A stretch of DNA of 64,000 nt, taken from NCBI GenBank assembly GCA_964437515.1, contig CAYTHB010000001.1, forward strand, positions 88,329 through 152,328. Reading direction: 5' to 3'. This stretch comes from Sterolibacterium sp964437515. GTDB lineage: Bacteria; Pseudomonadota; Gammaproteobacteria; Burkholderiales; Rhodocyclaceae. Below the pieces are notes generated by a model that saw only the letters and a program-made list of their open reading frames with translations, did no database searches and was not told the origin of the DNA. Positions 1-8,907 of this stretch are shown one piece after another (the stretch's first letter is position 1; each line of letters starts with the position of its first letter). The position numbers were made by a program, and so were the translations under genes.

Positions 1-1
1 C

Positions 2-148
2 AAGTACCCCGGCACACTAGTGTTTGTTTCGCACGACCGCGAATTTGTTTCCTCGATTGCCACGCGTATTTTTGAAATCCGCGACGGCAGCATCATCGAC
101 TACAAGGGCAATTACGAAGACTATCTCGCCAGCCAAGGGATCGAATAA
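2..148 (+). CDS. ABC-F family ATPase, C-terminal end (partial)
   Basis: Only the last 48 codons are inside the window, and the gene begins upstream. The reading frame carries a switch-histidine segment, LVFVSHDREFV, followed by a tail with DYKGNYEDYL that ends at a TAA. This is the usual end of the second nucleotide-binding domain of ABC-F proteins, soluble twin-ATPase factors that act on the ribosome. The ending resembles the YbiT branch, but this is judged from the tail only. The next gene starts two bases after the stop, so they are probably co-transcribed. Confidence 0.8.
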   Translation, partial: KYPGTLVFVSHDREFVSSIATRIFEIRDGSIIDYKGNYEDYLASQGIE

Positions 149-150
149 TC

Positions 151-759
151 GTGGCCAGCGGCTTTCATCCGTTTGCCTGGTTGTGCCATGGCGCGCTACG
201 TCTGGCGGGATGGCGCATGCTCGCCCCGCCAGTGCCCATGGCCAAAGGGGTCATCATGGTCTATCCGCACACCTCGAACTGGGATTTCATCCTCGGCATC
301 CTGTTCCGTTTCGGCTCCTGCCTGCCGATCCGCTGGGCGGCCAAAGACACCCTGTTTCGTGGGCTGCCGGGCTATTTCTTCCGCGCCTTGGGCGGGGTCG
401 GGGTCAATCGGCGTGAACGTACCGGCTTTGTCGAACAAATGGCACAAACCTGTGCAGCGCATGAACGCTTTTATCTGGCGATTACCCCGGAAGGAACGCG
501 CAGCACGGTAAACCACATGAAAAGCGGCTTTTATCGGCTGGCGATGACTGCGAAAATCCCATTGATCCTAGGCTGTATCGATTATGCCCAACGCGAAGTC
601 GGCATCATCGGCTTTCTTGAACCCACCGGCGATGAAGATGCAGACCTCGCCGCACTGGCAGCCGCCTATGCCCAGAAGCGTGGCAAGTACCCGGCACAAC
701 AAGGCCCCTTTGTATTTGCCGATATGGATCAAGAATGGCGTGAGCGAGGTGGCGCGTGA
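151..759 (+). CDS. PlsC-like lysophospholipid acyltransferase family protein
   Basis: A 202-residue protein with the two hallmark motifs of glycerolipid acyltransferases: an HX4D catalytic box (HTSNWD, residues 40-45) and the phosphate-binding PEGTRS box (113-118). The family transfers an acyl group to a lysolipid or related acceptor at the inner membrane, but the acceptor cannot be read from the sequence. It is shorter than PlsC itself (about 240 residues) and matches the small cytoplasmic-face acyltransferases of proteobacteria. The start is GTG, two bases after the preceding stop. The 3' end overlaps the next gene by 4 bases (GTGA), implying translational coupling. Confidence 0.85.
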   Translation: MASGFHPFAWLCHGALRLAGWRMLAPPVPMAKGVIMVYPHTSNWDFILGILFRFGSCLPIRWAAKDTLFRGLPGYFFRALGGVGVNRRERTGFVEQMAQTCAAHERFYLAITPEGTRSTVNHMKSGFYRLAMTAKIPLILGCIDYAQREVGIIGFLEPTGDEDADLAALAAAYAQKRGKYPAQQGPFVFADMDQEWRERGGA

Positions 760-2663
760 TCCTGCTGCGCAACCTTGGCTTCGCGCGCGGTAGCCAAATG
801 CTGGTGGCAGAAGCCAGCTTACAACTGCATCCCGGCTGGAAAATCGGTTTGATCGGTGCCAATGGCAGCGGGAAATCCTCCTTCCTCGCCTTGCTGCGCT
901 ACGAACTACATGCGGAAGTCGGCGATCTTGAAATCCCACCCTCATGGGTAATTGCCCATGTCGCCCAAGACACACCCGCATTGCCCGATGCCGCACTGGA
1001 ATTCACGCTGGATGGTGATGTCGAACTGCGCGCCATCGAACGCGAGCTGGCCGCGCTTGAAGCCAGTAGCGATGCCGATCATGACGGCCATCGAGTGGGT
1101 GAGCTGTATGGTCGTCTGGGTGAAATCGATGGTTACTCGGCGCGTGCGCGTGCCGCAGCACTGCTGCATGGGCTGGGTTTTTCCGATGCCGATTTCACGC
1201 GACCGGTGGCGGATTTTTCGGGAGGGTGGCGGGTACGCTTGAATCTGGCGCGAGCCCTCATGTGTCGCTCCGACCTTTTGCTGCTCGATGAACCAACCAA
1301 TCACCTCGATCTCGATGCCGTGCTATGGCTGGAGGAATGGCTGAAAAGCTATCAGGGCACCTTGCTGATGATTTCGCACGATCGCGATTTTCTCGATGCC
1401 GTCGCCGATCACACCTTGAGCCTCGACCAGCAGCGACTCAAACTCTACAGCGGTGGTTACAGCGACTTCGAACGCCAGCGCGCGGCTCATCTTGCCCTGC
1501 AGCAGTCGATGTTCGAAAAACAGCAACGCGAACGTGCGCATCTGCACAGCTATATCGAACGCTTTCGCGCCAAGGCGACCAAGGCACGACAGGCGCAAAG
1601 CCGTATCAAGGCACTGGCACGCATGGAAGAAGTCAGTGCCGCACACGTCGATACGCCCTTCACTTTTCGTTTTCGAGATGCCGGACTCGCACCCGATCCG
1701 CTGCTGGTGATCGACAAGGCGGCGGCAGGCTATGGCGAACGACGCATCATCGAACAGGCCACACTCACCTTGCGTCCCGGTCAGCGACTTGCCTTGCTGG
1801 GTAAAAATGGGGCGGGTAAATCCACCCTCGTGAAACTGCTCTCCGGTGAACTTTCTCCGCAAAGCGGCACGCGTGTCGCGGCGAAAGATCTCAAGATTGG
1901 CTATTTCGCCCAGCACCAGCTCGAACAGTTGCGTCCGGATGAATCACCGTTACAGCACATGATTCGCCTTGATCCGAAAACACGCGAAATGGAACTGCGT
2001 AGTTATCTGGGTGGTTTTGATTTTCGCGGTGACATGGCGACCGAACCGTGTGGCCGCTTTTCGGGAGGCGAGAAATCCCGTCTGGCACTGGCGATTCTGA
2101 TCTGGCAGAAACCCAATCTGCTCTTGCTTGACGAGCCGACCAATCACCTCGATCTCGAAATGCGCGAGGCACTCAATCTCGCCTTGCAGGAATATGAAGG
2201 CTGCGTGGTGCTGGTGTCGCATGACCGTCATCTACTGAAAAGTACGGCGGATGAACTGTGGTTGGTCGCCGAGGGTCGTGCACAGCCCTTCGATGGTGAT
2301 CTCGACGACTATGCCCGATGGCTGGCGACACAGCGCACCCGTGAATCTGAACCCTCCAAGCCCGCCCCCGTTCCGGTGGCACAGGTGAGCGTGAAGAACG
2401 AAAGACGCACCGATCCGCAGACACAGACACAGCAGCGAACGTTACAGAAAGAAGTCGACAAACTCGAAAAGCAGATTGCCGCTTGGCAAAGTGAGTGTGT
2501 CCTGCTCGAAACACGCTTGGCCGATCCTGGCCTCTACGCACCGGGCAGCGATGCTGCGTTGGCACAGACCCTACAGAAACGTCGCGGTGAGCTTTCATCG
2601 TCGATCGAACAAGCCGAAGCGCGTTGGCTGGAAGCACAGGAAACACTCGAAGGTTTGACCTGA
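756..2663 (+). CDS. yheS: ABC-F ATPase, YheS type
   Basis: A 635-residue protein with two ABC nucleotide-binding domains and no membrane segments. The first Walker A is GANGSGKSS (residues 34-42) and the second is GKNGAGKST. Each domain has an FSGG signature and an LLLLDEPTNHLDL Walker B/D-loop. The region between the domains carries the ABC-F linker rich in Arg, Lys and Gln, and the last 90 residues form a charged coiled coil. Length and order match E. coli YheS, a ribosome-associated ABC-F factor. The GTG start overlaps the preceding stop by 4 bases. Assignment to the ABC-F class is firm, and the exact paralogue is nearly so. Confidence 0.92.
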   Translation: MILLRNLGFARGSQMLVAEASLQLHPGWKIGLIGANGSGKSSFLALLRYELHAEVGDLEIPPSWVIAHVAQDTPALPDAALEFTLDGDVELRAIERELAALEASSDADHDGHRVGELYGRLGEIDGYSARARAAALLHGLGFSDADFTRPVADFSGGWRVRLNLARALMCRSDLLLLDEPTNHLDLDAVLWLEEWLKSYQGTLLMISHDRDFLDAVADHTLSLDQQRLKLYSGGYSDFERQRAAHLALQQSMFEKQQRERAHLHSYIERFRAKATKARQAQSRIKALARMEEVSAAHVDTPFTFRFRDAGLAPDPLLVIDKAAAGYGERRIIEQATLTLRPGQRLALLGKNGAGKSTLVKLLSGELSPQSGTRVAAKDLKIGYFAQHQLEQLRPDESPLQHMIRLDPKTREMELRSYLGGFDFRGDMATEPCGRFSGGEKSRLALAILIWQKPNLLLLDEPTNHLDLEMREALNLALQEYEGCVVLVSHDRHLLKSTADELWLVAEGRAQPFDGDLDDYARWLATQRTRESEPSKPAPVPVAQVSVKNERRTDPQTQTQQRTLQKEVDKLEKQIAAWQSECVLLETRLADPGLYAPGSDAALAQTLQKRRGELSSSIEQAEARWLEAQETLEGLT

Positions 2664-2700
2664 GTCCATGCAGGGTATGCATGGTATAGGTCTGGCATCG

Positions 2701-3873
2701 ATGAACACTGAACCCTCCGCCAAACGCATCGACGACATTGAATTGCTGCGTGCATTTGCTGTTCTGCTGGTCGTGCTTGAACATGCGCATGGCAATCTGA
2801 TCACATGGAACAACGCCCTCTTCGATGCCTTCAATCAGCATTTCAATGGCAATGCCGGTGTCGATCTGTTTTTTGCCATTTCCGGTTTTGTCATTGCCCG
2901 AGACATGCTGCCACGATGGGCGGCCTGTCACGATGGCCAATCATTTTTCCGCGTGAGCCTTGCTTTCTGGATACGCCGTGCGTGGCGCATCCTGCCTTCC
3001 GCTTGGCTATGGCTGGCGTTGATTTTGCTGGCGACGCGCGTATTCAATCAATCGGGGGTCTTTCGTTCATTCGATGCCTCGGCGGCTGGCACCTTGGCTG
3101 CCGTATTCCAGTTTTACAATCTCCATTTCGCACACTGCTTCATGCGTTACGACTGCGGTGCCAATTTCGTTTATTGGAGTTTGTCGCTTGAAGAACAGTT
3201 TTATCTGGCACTGCCCGTATTCATTTTTCTCTTTCGTGGCCGAGAGTTTTTGCTGAAAACGACGTTGCTGTTTCTGGTGGGAATGCAATTTCTTACAGAG
3301 CGTTCCTTCCTGATGGCGATGTTTCGCTCGGAAGCTCTGTTGCTGGGCGTGTGGATTGCGCTTGTTGCTTCACACCCTTCTCGCCCCTCTCGCCCGGTCT
3401 GGGCTGAGCGCATTCTGGCGATTCCCAGCTGGATTCGCTTGACGATGACACTGGCGATTCTCATGGGTATGGCCGCCGTGGCCAGTCATGGCGGGCTGCT
3501 CGTTTCATGGCGATTCAGCCTGGTTGCGCTGCTGGCATTGTTACTGGTCTGGCTTGCCTCGTTTGATGCTCATATGCTGATGAATCATTCAATAGGGAAA
3601 CGTATTTTGCTTTGGGTGGGCTCGCGTTCCTATGCCATTTATCTGATTCATGTGCCCGCTTTCTACGCGACACGCGAAATCTGGTTTCGAAACGCACCTC
3701 CTGGAACAGTCTTCGATTCAAGTTGGACGCTGCCCTGGATATTGACCGCAACCTTACTCATCATCACATTGGCCGAGATCAATTTTCGATTGATTGAAAC
3801 GCCCTTGCGTCGGTATGGTACTGCCATTGCGGAGCGATTGATGGCAAAGGCAAGGACGCTTTCGTCATTTTGA
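2701..3873 (+). CDS. Acyltransferase 3 (OafA/NodX-type) membrane protein
   Basis: A 390-residue, very hydrophobic protein with about ten predicted membrane helices. The N-terminus, IELLRAFAVLLVVLEHAHG, carries the conserved Arg and His of the acyltransferase-3 family. It is followed by GVDLFFAISGFVI and a YWSLSLEEQFY motif, all typical of the family. Such proteins move acetyl or other acyl groups across the inner membrane onto O-antigen, exopolysaccharide or peptidoglycan sugars. It lies at the head of the polysaccharide locus, so it may decorate that glycan (inference). An in-frame ATG 33 bases upstream (2668) is possible; neither start has a strong ribosome binding site, and 2701 begins right before the conserved domain. 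Confidence 0.85.
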   Translation: MNTEPSAKRIDDIELLRAFAVLLVVLEHAHGNLITWNNALFDAFNQHFNGNAGVDLFFAISGFVIARDMLPRWAACHDGQSFFRVSLAFWIRRAWRILPSAWLWLALILLATRVFNQSGVFRSFDASAAGTLAAVFQFYNLHFAHCFMRYDCGANFVYWSLSLEEQFYLALPVFIFLFRGREFLLKTTLLFLVGMQFLTERSFLMAMFRSEALLLGVWIALVASHPSRPSRPVWAERILAIPSWIRLTMTLAILMGMAAVASHGGLLVSWRFSLVALLALLLVWLASFDAHMLMNHSIGKRILLWVGSRSYAIYLIHVPAFYATREIWFRNAPPGTVFDSSWTLPWILTATLLIITLAEINFRLIETPLRRYGTAIAERLMAKARTLSSF

Positions 3874-3910
3874 TCAATGCCATAATGCAGTCCCCGACGA
3901 AACATAAATC

Positions 3911-5653
3911 ATGATTTTTCTCGTTCATTCCGCGATCAATGCCCAGACGATTCAGAACAGCCTGGGGCTGCCTGAATATAGTTATTACTTCGTGCTCAAG
4001 GCTTATCTGGCCGTTCTTGAAGAGCTTGGAACGGTCATTCAGATTGGCAATCCTGATATTGAAGTCGATCTACATTACGATCAGGCTTGCCAGCAAGGCA
4101 TGCCTTGTGTCCTGATTTGTTTTTCCCCCCCCCATCGTGCGCCGGTGCATGACCGCTGTCCCACACTATGTGTTTTTGCGTGGGAATTCAGCAATATTCC
4201 CGATACGCCGTGGGACGATGAGCCGCGTAACGATTGGCGTTATGTGCTTGAGAAACACGGTCGCACCATCACGCTGTCATCCTATACCGAACAGGTGATT
4301 CAGGAGGTCATGGGGGCGACGTATGTTGTCAAAGCCATTCCAGTTCCGCTCTACAACAAGCAGATTCAAACGGCTTCCGATATTGCCGCAAGGAAGCCAG
4401 CACTTGCCTCACGCACCTTCGAAGTGGATTGTGCCGTCATCGATAGCCGTTTCTATGAGGTGGATGCGGAAAGCATGATTGCCCATATTCCGGCCGATCA
4501 TCTTCGCTTACCTGAATGGCAAGGCGACAGTGTGAGCCTGAATTATCAGCGAGGGACGCTGGAAAGTGGAATGTTGGGCGGGTTTTATAGCCCGGAAGAC
4601 TGGGGTGTCTGGTCGCGCAATGCCACTCCGTGGGTCGTACTTCCATTTCGTGTCAAAGGACGTTACAGGCTTGAAATCGAACTAGCACCTTATGGCCCTA
4701 ACGTTCGTCGAACGATCCATATTGCTGTGGGAAATCAGATTCAACCCTTGTTGCTGACGGATAATTTTTTCTGGCATGTGTTTGAGTTCGACTTTGGTTC
4801 AGACCCCACTGAGCAATGCGGTGTCATCCAGTTTTCCGGAGTCGATATTTCAGGTATTCCCGGGGCGCGCGATCCACGAAGCATGGGCGTTGGTCTGCGT
4901 AGCCTGCGGCTGACGCGGCTTTCCCCCCCTAAAACAACGCCGTCTTCATCGCATCCTTTACCGGTCACGAATAAAAACCTTCCTTTGCCGGTTCAGCTCG
5001 ATGGTGTGGTCTATACCAGCATTTTCAACCCTGGAGATGGTCGTAAAAACTGGATGGATATGTTGACGGCGTTTTGTTTCGCCTTCCGGAATGAGCCTCG
5101 GGCAACACTCGTATTGAAAATGACCCATCACTCGCTCGGTTCCTTTCTGGGTAAGTTTCATTACATGCTGCAACGCGTCGGTACCATACAGTGTCGCATC
5201 CTGATTCTGCATGGCTTTCTGGATGAAGCATGTTATCGGGAGCTCATCGATGCAACAACGTATTGTGTGAACACCTCGCATGGTGAAGGCTTGTGCCTGC
5301 CTTTGATGGAGTTCATGAGTCACGGTATTCCCGCTGTGGCACCCCGGCATACCGCCATGCTCGATTATGTGTCTGAAGAAAATACCTTCGTTGTCGAGAG
5401 CAGTCTTGAGCCCGCCATCTGGCCTCACGATACCCGCGCGCTTTTTCATACGATGTACTACCGTATTCACTGGATATCTCTTGTGGAGGCTTTTCAAAAC
5501 AGCTTCCGTGTCGCACAAGATGAATCGGAACGTTATGAGCGCATGAGCATCCAGGCGCAAGCCTTGCAGTTGCAGTTCTGCTCTCATGATGTCGTGCGAC
5601 GCAAGCTCGCCGCCTTCTTCAATCTGGAGAGTGGCGTGGAGGGGGGGGCGTGA
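3911..5653 (+). CDS. GT-B glycosyltransferase with inserted beta-sandwich module
   Basis: A 580-residue cytosolic protein. Residues 1-150 form a Rossmann-like N-terminal half. Residues about 205-340 form a beta-rich insert with a GFYSPEDWGVWS signature. Residues 365-580 are the nucleotide-sugar-binding half, with an EX7E motif (HGEGLCLPLMEF, E459 and E467). The architecture is GT4-like, but donor and acceptor are unknown. The next gene is a tandem paralogue that lacks the insert. The gene contains uninterrupted runs of 9 C (4125-4133), 7 C (4923-4929) and 8 G (5641-5648, at the 3' end), which are prone to slippage. The stop overlaps the GTG of the next gene by 4 bases. Confidence 0.82.
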   Translation: MIFLVHSAINAQTIQNSLGLPEYSYYFVLKAYLAVLEELGTVIQIGNPDIEVDLHYDQACQQGMPCVLICFSPPHRAPVHDRCPTLCVFAWEFSNIPDTPWDDEPRNDWRYVLEKHGRTITLSSYTEQVIQEVMGATYVVKAIPVPLYNKQIQTASDIAARKPALASRTFEVDCAVIDSRFYEVDAESMIAHIPADHLRLPEWQGDSVSLNYQRGTLESGMLGGFYSPEDWGVWSRNATPWVVLPFRVKGRYRLEIELAPYGPNVRRTIHIAVGNQIQPLLLTDNFFWHVFEFDFGSDPTEQCGVIQFSGVDISGIPGARDPRSMGVGLRSLRLTRLSPPKTTPSSSHPLPVTNKNLPLPVQLDGVVYTSIFNPGDGRKNWMDMLTAFCFAFRNEPRATLVLKMTHHSLGSFLGKFHYMLQRVGTIQCRILILHGFLDEACYRELIDATTYCVNTSHGEGLCLPLMEFMSHGIPAVAPRHTAMLDYVSEENTFVVESSLEPAIWPHDTRALFHTMYYRIHWISLVEAFQNSFRVAQDESERYERMSIQAQALQLQFCSHDVVRRKLAAFFNLESGVEGGA

Positions 5654-6966
5654 TCTTTCTCGTTTATGCGAAAGAAACCGATCAATCGATCGCAGCGAAT
5701 CTCGGTTTACCGGATTACAGCTATTTTTTCGTCATGAAAAAATTCATTCCGGTGCTGGAACAATTGGGCAAGGTGAGGATCGTTCATGATGTTGAAACGG
5801 TGGATGCGCAATACGCACAGTTATTGACGCAAGATTCCGAGATCATCCTGCTATCTTTCACCCCACCGCACAAGACACCACAACCCATGCATTGTCCGGT
5901 GTTTCCAGTTTTTGCATGGGAGTACAGCACGATACCGGATGAGTCGTGGGCGAACGAGCCGCGTCATAATTGGGCGGCCATGCTCAAATCATTTCGTGGC
6001 GCGATGACGCATTCACAATTCGCATTGAAGGCAGTGCATCAGTCGTTGGGGGTGTCTTATCCCGTTGTTTCCTTGCCTGCACCTTTATGGGACGAGTATG
6101 CGAGCTTGTATGAATCTCGATCCAGCCCCCATCCATGGCAACTGGATATCGCCAATGGCGTTGTGCTGGATTCTCACGCCTTGGGTCTGAATCAAGCGGG
6201 AAAATCGCATCCGGTTTCATTCGAGGGCCGTGAATGCCACGTTCAATTCGACGGCATTGTCTACACCTCTATTTTTAATCCCAACGACAGCCGAAAAAAT
6301 TGTCTGGATCTACTCACCGGGTTTTGTTACGCGTTTCGTGATAATCCGGAGGTGACGCTGCTCATGAAGCTCGCTTACCATGATGCGACTCACGCCTGTG
6401 GGTTGGTATTGCAGGAGATGAAAAAACTGGCCCCTTATCGCTGTCGTGTAGTGGCGGTGCAAGGTTATCTGGAGGATGCGGCTTATCGTCAGTTGGTGGC
6501 AAACAGCACTTATGTCGTCAATACGGCGCGTGGTGAAGGGCAGTGTCTGCCTTTGATGGAATTGATGTCGGCAGGCAAGCCTGCGATTGCCCCCGATCAT
6601 TCCGCAATGGCGGACTACATCAATGATCGCAATGCCTTCATCGTTCGTTCCAGCCCGGAATGGACGCATTGGCCGCATGACCCCCGCCTCGTTCTACGAA
6701 CATTTCGTTATCGCATCGACTGGCAATCTTTACGCGATGCTTATCTCGAAAGCTATCGTGTGGCCTGTCATGAGCCCGCGCGTTACATGAGCATGGCACA
6801 GCAAGCACATCAGGATCTTCAACAACATTGCAGCAAGAAGATCATTACCGACAGGCTGAGGAGTTTTCTTGCCGAGCAGGGCTATGCAATGCATTGGCAT
6901 ACACGTCTGTATGTCCGCTTGAAAAGCAGGGTGATTTCATTTTTTCAGAGGATAGGTGAGAGGTAA
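5650..6966 (+). CDS. GT-B glycosyltransferase, tandem paralogue without insert
   Basis: A 438-residue protein whose N-terminus (MIFLVYAKETDQSIAANLGL) closely follows that of the preceding gene. It shares FAWEYSTIPDE, the central DGIVYTSIFNPNDSRKN and an EX7E motif in ARGEGQCLPLMEL. It lacks the beta-rich insert of roughly 135 residues found in its neighbour, so the two halves of the GT-B fold are joined directly. Start is GTG, overlapping the upstream stop (GTGA), with the 8-G tract four to eleven bases earlier acting as its upstream leader. A GT4-like retaining transferase of a surface glycan is the best reading. The last 25 residues are basic and could touch the membrane. Confidence 0.82.
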   Translation: MIFLVYAKETDQSIAANLGLPDYSYFFVMKKFIPVLEQLGKVRIVHDVETVDAQYAQLLTQDSEIILLSFTPPHKTPQPMHCPVFPVFAWEYSTIPDESWANEPRHNWAAMLKSFRGAMTHSQFALKAVHQSLGVSYPVVSLPAPLWDEYASLYESRSSPHPWQLDIANGVVLDSHALGLNQAGKSHPVSFEGRECHVQFDGIVYTSIFNPNDSRKNCLDLLTGFCYAFRDNPEVTLLMKLAYHDATHACGLVLQEMKKLAPYRCRVVAVQGYLEDAAYRQLVANSTYVVNTARGEGQCLPLMELMSAGKPAIAPDHSAMADYINDRNAFIVRSSPEWTHWPHDPRLVLRTFRYRIDWQSLRDAYLESYRVACHEPARYMSMAQQAHQDLQQHCSKKIITDRLRSFLAEQGYAMHWHTRLYVRLKSRVISFFQRIGER

Positions 6967-6973
6967 TCTCGTC

Positions 6974-7843
6974 ATGTTTCACAGACTACGCCAAAAGCTT
7001 TTTCAAAAACCGGTGACGGCTCATTCCACGCATCCGTCAGAGCAGGTATCGGCATCCCTGTTAGCACCAATACAAGTCGAGTCAGCCCCTGGTGACGGAA
7101 ACATCGAGCCTTCTCTTTCCGATGCCTGCATGAGCGGATGGTTTCGTCAGGATACCGGTGAGCTGCTCGAAGGCTTCCCGATATTAAGTACGGATACCGT
7201 GCTGGATGTGGGCTGTGGAAATGGCAGCTTTGTGAAGTTCTGCGCCCAGTTCGGTCCGGCAGTGATTTTTTCAGATATCGATGCTGCCAAGGTGGAAGCC
7301 GTTGGAGCATTGCTGGCAGAAACATCGGCACGCAGCCTCCAGCCGCTCGTGAGTGATTCCAATCCCTTACCCCTTAAAAATGCTACTGCCAGTAAGATTC
7401 TTTGCATGGAAGTACTCGAACATGTCGATGATCCGAATCAGGTGATGCGAGAACTGGTTCGGGTGGGACAGCCGGGCGCGCTTTATCTAATCACGGTGCC
7501 TGACCCGGCTTCTGAAACCGTGTTGAAAAAAGTCGCTCCCAGCATCTTTTTTGAAAAGCCGAATCATGTGCGTGTCTTTGGCCGTGAGGAATTCGAGCAA
7601 CTAATCGTGAATGCCGGTCTGGTCGTTGAGCGGCGGAGCTATCATGGTTTTTATTGGTCGATCTGGTGGATGATGTTTTGTGCGTGTGAGCAGGACTTGT
7701 CTCCCCCTTGGCATCCGGTTTTGCAACACTGGACCCGGACATGGGAAACCTTGCTGACCATGGAAAAAGGGGCGGAAATCAAGAAGGCGCTCGATGAATT
7801 CATGCCAAAAAGTCAGGCCATCATTGCGCGCAAGCCGTTGTAA
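6974..7843 (+). CDS. Class I SAM-dependent methyltransferase of the polysaccharide locus
   Basis: A 289-residue protein with SAM motif I VLDVGCGNGSF, an acidic motif II (FSDID) and the MEVLEHVDDP segment seen in UbiE/COQ5-like methyltransferases. The first 50 residues are basic and low in structure. Position between two glycosyltransferases and the GDP-sugar genes suggests methylation of a sugar residue, possibly the chain-terminating cap recognised by the C-terminal domain of Wzt (inference; capping methyltransferases are known in ABC-dependent O-antigens). ATG 6974 is preferred, with GAGAGG 10 bases upstream. An in-frame GTG at 6956 would overlap the upstream gene. Confidence 0.8.
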   Translation: MFHRLRQKLFQKPVTAHSTHPSEQVSASLLAPIQVESAPGDGNIEPSLSDACMSGWFRQDTGELLEGFPILSTDTVLDVGCGNGSFVKFCAQFGPAVIFSDIDAAKVEAVGALLAETSARSLQPLVSDSNPLPLKNATASKILCMEVLEHVDDPNQVMRELVRVGQPGALYLITVPDPASETVLKKVAPSIFFEKPNHVRVFGREEFEQLIVNAGLVVERRSYHGFYWSIWWMMFCACEQDLSPPWHPVLQHWTRTWETLLTMEKGAEIKKALDEFMPKSQAIIARKPL

Positions 7844-7873
7844 AATACGCACTTGTCACATTGACGACGGCAT

Positions 7874-8836
7874 ATGAGACGACTTTTCATTACGGGGTTG
7901 ACCGGTTTTGTTGGCAAGACTTTCCAGCGCATGTCCGACGAGTTGGCACGCGATCATGGATGGACTTTGCTGGCTCCGGAATCCATCCCCTCTTACGATT
8001 TGCGTGATCCTGCCTCGCTGCGTCAAGTGTTGCGAGAGGCGCGGCCCGAAGGGGTGATTCATCTGGCAGGACAAAGCTTTGTTCCCGATGCCATACGAAA
8101 CCCCTCACATACCTTGCAGATCAATCTGATGGGGACGTTGAACCTGTTGGAAGCTTTGAAGGAAACCGGCTTCAGCGGCACTTTCCTTTATGTCAGTTCG
8201 GGGGATGTTTACGGGCAAGTGCCGCCAGATCGCTTGCCGATTACTGAAGCGCAAACAGTGGATCCTCAAAATCCTTACGCAGTCAGTAAAGCAGCTGCCG
8301 AAATGCTCTGTCGGCAATGGAGTTTGAATGCACCGTGGCGTATCGTTGTGGCACGTCCTTTTAATCACATCGGCGCCGGACAACGCCCGGATTTCGTGGT
8401 TTCCGGGATTGCACGCCAGATTGCGCGCATCCGTTTGGGCATCTGCAAACCGGTGATCGAAGTCGGTGATATCGATGTGACCCGTGACTTTCTCGATGTG
8501 CGTGACTTGGCGCGCGCCTATCTGAGTTTGCTGGCACAGGGGCAGAACGGGATGATCTACAACGTTTGCTCGGGGCGGGAGCGTTCGATTCGTGAAATCA
8601 TCGAACAGACCATTGTGCTAGGCGGCGTGACTCCCGAAATCGTTCACGATGCAGCACGATATCGCCCTTCCGATCAACGCCGCGTGTGTGGCGATAACAC
8701 TCGGTTATGCACAGCGACACGATGGAAGCCCCTCATCTCTTTCGAACAGTCCTTGCAAGACGTGCTCCAATACTGGCAGGACATGGAAAATACGGTCACA
8801 TTGTCTGATACGCCTTCTCTCAGGCGTGTGAAATAA
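7874..8836 (+). CDS. rmd: GDP-6-deoxy-D-lyxo-4-hexulose reductase (Rmd-like SDR epimerase)
   Basis: A 320-residue extended short-chain dehydrogenase. It opens with the NAD(P)-binding FITGLTGFVGK motif and has the catalytic SSGDVYG serine segment and the YxxxK pair (YAVSK). The RPFNHIGAGQ segment is typical of Rmd. Rmd reduces GDP-4-keto-6-deoxy-D-mannose to GDP-D-rhamnose. The adjacent manC supplies GDP-mannose, which supports that substrate. The dehydratase gmd, needed for the middle step, is not in this window. Other GDP-sugar 4-reductases with the same fold remain possible. Confidence 0.82.
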   Translation: MRRLFITGLTGFVGKTFQRMSDELARDHGWTLLAPESIPSYDLRDPASLRQVLREARPEGVIHLAGQSFVPDAIRNPSHTLQINLMGTLNLLEALKETGFSGTFLYVSSGDVYGQVPPDRLPITEAQTVDPQNPYAVSKAAAEMLCRQWSLNAPWRIVVARPFNHIGAGQRPDFVVSGIARQIARIRLGICKPVIEVGDIDVTRDFLDVRDLARAYLSLLAQGQNGMIYNVCSGRERSIREIIEQTIVLGGVTPEIVHDAARYRPSDQRRVCGDNTRLCTATRWKPLISFEQSLQDVLQYWQDMENTVTLSDTPSLRRVK

Positions 8837-8907
8837 ACGTGCTTTTTGAAACGGATGATGTCGTATCTGTTCTTTCCTGATTTTCTCTACTTTGTGGAAG
8901 TCTGCTC

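Noticed and set aside
2173..2940. 255-codon minus frame across the yheS end
   Set aside because: Overlaps the coiled coil of YheS and the start of the acyltransferase gene, and shows no domain.
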